This document shows positions 4,858 through 6,671 of a stretch of DNA of 6,671 bases, in pieces. Under the pieces are notes generated by a model. The model saw only the letters and a program-made list of their open reading frames with translations, was not told the origin of the DNA and made no database searches. Source of the DNA: Bacillota bacterium (GTDB lineage: Bacteria; Bacillota; Clostridia; Tissierellales; Peptoniphilaceae); assembly GCA_023394215.1 (NCBI GenBank), contig JAEXBH010000071.1, positions 1 through 6,671 of the forward strand. Reading direction: 5' to 3'. Every line of letters begins with the position of its first letter. Positions within the stretch are counted from its first letter, which is position 1. The translations under genes and the position numbers were made by a program.

Positions 4858-6671
4858 ATGATAAATCTTAAAGAAATAGCGGAAATGACAGGTCTATCAA
4901 TTTCCACAGTATCCAAAGTAATAAACAATAAATCGGACGACTTGAGTCAATCAACTATAAATCGTGTTCTAAAAATAGCCAAAGAACACAACTATGTTCC
5001 CTACGGGAAAATAAAAACAAATAATAATTTAAAATCTTTTAACATAGCCCTTATAGTTAAAAATTTAGAAAAATCCTATCGCCTAATTTCATCGATAACC
5101 AACAGACTCAGATACGAGGGCTACTCAGTTCTGCTTTTCGACAGCGAAGACTCCGAAGAAATAGAAAATTCCAACATAAAAAAGCTGCTGAACAAAAATA
5201 TTGACGGTATAATTTATGAGCCTGTAAATCCAAACAAACAGGACAACTATGAAATAATTAGAGATTTTAAAGATACAATAACCATAAATTCCTTTACAGC
5301 AAACAGCCTGTCAATAGATTTTAAAATGATGGCCTATATTGCCACTCAAAAATTAGTGGAGCTCGGACATAAAAATATACTCTGCATCTACAAGAAAAAC
5401 AGCTGGAGAGGAAAGCAAGTTAAAATAGGATATGAAAAATGTTTATTCGACCATAAAATTAACCATTCCCTATTTTTTGAATTATCGGATAATACGGAAG
5501 ACTTTTCAAAATTGGATATAAAAAATTTCACAGCAGTTGTTTCCTCCCACTATTCCGCTGCCGATATACTGCTTAATAAGCTTAAATCTCAAAACTTCAA
5601 CGTGCCGAACGATTATTCTATAATAGCACTTAATAATCAAACAAATCCGTTCACGCCGGAAAATGAGATTTCATCCTTAAATATTCCTTCCGTGGAATTC
5701 GGAAAATTTATATCCGACAGCCTCCTAAACATAGTTGAAAAAAGAGAAGAAAAGTTGGATGAGTTTACCCACCCTTATAAAATCAATATTAATAAAACTG
5801 TCACTAAACCTTATTTTTTGGATACTTCCTACATTCTTATAATTGGAAGTATAAATATAGACAACTTTATATTCATTTCCGAATATCCAACCTTGGGTTC
5901 AGTGCAATTTTCAGAAAAAAATTTCAAGCTTGCAGGCGGAAAGGCGCTAAATCAGGCTGTTGGACTTAAACTAATGGGCCGAAGAATAAAAATATTGGGG
6001 AAGGTAGGTAACGACGAAGACTCCGAAATAATTTTCCATACCTTAGACAAATACAATATAGACAAGACCTTTATAAAAAAAGAAATTACATCAAATACCG
6101 GTATAGCCTATATACCTATCACAAAAACAGGAGAATCCTCAATAATACTTTCACCCGGAGCCAATATATTGCTAAAAGAAAGTGATATTATAAACAAAAA
6201 AAATCTTTTCAATAACGTATCGCATACCTTGATACAAACGGAAATTCCTATAGCCACTGTTAAAGCTGCGATAAAACTCGCCAAGGAAAACGATACGGTT
6301 ACCATATTAAAGCCGGCAGCCGTAAAAAAACTGGATTATGAGATCTATAAAAATACGGATATACTTATTCCAAATAAGTTTGAAGCTATGACCCTGTCAA
6401 GAAAATCGACTCCAGAAGAACAAGCTCAATTCTTTATAGATAAGGGGGTTGATAAGGTAATAATAACCCTTGATAGCGAAGGCGCTTACCTTAAAACAAA
6501 AAATGTATCAAAATATTTCCCTACAGATAAGATAGATCCTATAGATGATACCGGTGCATCCGATGCTTTTATATCGGCATTTCTTTCAAAATTAATAGAT
6601 AGCGACGATTTAGAGGTTTCAATAATGGCGGGAAATATGGCTGCAAGCTACTGTATAAGCAACTTCGGCGT
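4858..6671 (+). CDS. LacI-type transcriptional regulator fused to a ribokinase-like PfkB domain (3' end outside window)
   Basis: The frame stays open from ATG 4858 to the window edge (604 full codons, no stop), so two families are joined in one protein. Residues 2-49 are a LacI helix-turn-helix (KEIAEMTGLSISTVSKVINN). Residues 60 to about 312 are a full-length repressor core of type I periplasmic-binding fold; recognisable blocks are GYSVLLFDSED (108-118), IDGIIYEP (135-142), ATQKLVELGHKNI (162-174) and VPNDYSIIALNN (249-260). A short linker (310-321) leads to the kinase-like domain: GSINID (330-335), GGKALNQA (360-367), SPGAN (432-436), QTEIP (460-464), PNKFE with N506 and E509 of the N-x-x-E motif, and DDTGASDAF (563-571) with Asp569 at the catalytic position. 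Some 20-30 residues are probably missing at the end. It is transcribed away from the kinase-importer operon across a shared control region, so it is the likely local repressor. Whether the kinase domain is catalytic or a sensor cannot be decided from sequence; its deviations are listed in the findings. Confidence 0.88.
   Translation, partial: MINLKEIAEMTGLSISTVSKVINNKSDDLSQSTINRVLKIAKEHNYVPYGKIKTNNNLKSFNIALIVKNLEKSYRLISSITNRLRYEGYSVLLFDSEDSEEIENSNIKKLLNKNIDGIIYEPVNPNKQDNYEIIRDFKDTITINSFTANSLSIDFKMMAYIATQKLVELGHKNILCIYKKNSWRGKQVKIGYEKCLFDHKINHSLFFELSDNTEDFSKLDIKNFTAVVSSHYSAADILLNKLKSQNFNVPNDYSIIALNNQTNPFTPENEISSLNIPSVEFGKFISDSLLNIVEKREEKLDEFTHPYKININKTVTKPYFLDTSYILIIGSINIDNFIFISEYPTLGSVQFSEKNFKLAGGKALNQAVGLKLMGRRIKILGKVGNDEDSEIIFHTLDKYNIDKTFIKKEITSNTGIAYIPITKTGESSIILSPGANILLKESDIINKKNLFNNVSHTLIQTEIPIATVKAAIKLAKENDTVTILKPAAVKKLDYEIYKNTDILIPNKFEAMTLSRKSTPEEQAQFFIDKGVDKVIITLDSEGAYLKTKNVSKYFPTDKIDPIDDTGASDAFISAFLSKLIDSDDLEVSIMAGNMAASYCISNFG

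Noticed and set aside
5790..5830. Possibility that the repressor and the kinase are two separate genes with an internal start near 5820.
   Set aside because: There is no stop codon between them, no ATG at the domain boundary and no Shine-Dalgarno in the linker. One fused frame is the simplest reading.
6108..6305. Minus-strand open frame with a hydrophobic translation.
   Set aside because: It is antisense to the continuous LacI-PfkB frame, which carries clear kinase motifs here. The hydrophobicity is a by-product of the complementary codons.

Overview
The window is a divergent sugar/nucleoside-uptake locus from an AT-rich, low-GC bacterium. ATA isoleucine codons are frequent, Shine-Dalgarno sites are strong and purine-rich, the solute-binding protein is a lipoprotein, and the promoters are sigma-A like. 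This suggests a Bacillota, perhaps a fermentative anaerobe of the Tissierellia/Peptoniphilaceae or Clostridia type. That placement is an inference from style, not from a marker gene.

Minus strand, read from about 4780 down to 1: a promoter, then a ribokinase-family (PfkB) kinase (3824-4729), a BMP-family substrate-binding lipoprotein (2712-3821), a tandem-domain ABC ATPase (1128-2675), a first membrane permease (50-1138) and the first 16 codons of a second permease (1-48, cut by the window edge). Junctions are 2 nt, 36 nt, an 11-nt overlap and 1 nt, so this is almost certainly one transcript. Gene order and families match the NupNOPQ (YufNOPQ)/PnrA type of purine-nucleoside importer, with a sugar kinase added at the front.

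Plus strand, 4858 to the right edge: one uninterrupted reading frame of more than 604 codons, which I translated by hand. It begins with a complete LacI-type repressor (helix-turn-helix plus type I periplasmic-binding-like core, residues 1 to about 312) and continues without a stop into a nearly complete ribokinase-like PfkB domain (residues about 325 to 604+). This LacI-PfkB fusion is the most unusual object in the window. Its repressor core lacks several residues that normally hold the effector, its hinge lacks the usual A-x-x-L motif, and its kinase signature is altered while the presumed catalytic Asp is kept.

The 128-bp gap between the two transcription units carries overlapping divergent promoters. 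It also has a tandem 12-bp repeat (CTAAAATGTTTT twice, 4752-4776) just downstream of the predicted kinase-operon start site, which is a good candidate operator. Working model (inference): the fusion regulator represses the importer/kinase operon and possibly itself. It monitors the imported nucleoside or pentose, or its phosphorylation state, through its kinase-like domain, while the stand-alone kinase does the bulk phosphorylation. No RNA genes, CRISPR arrays, insertion sequences or rho-independent terminators were found.
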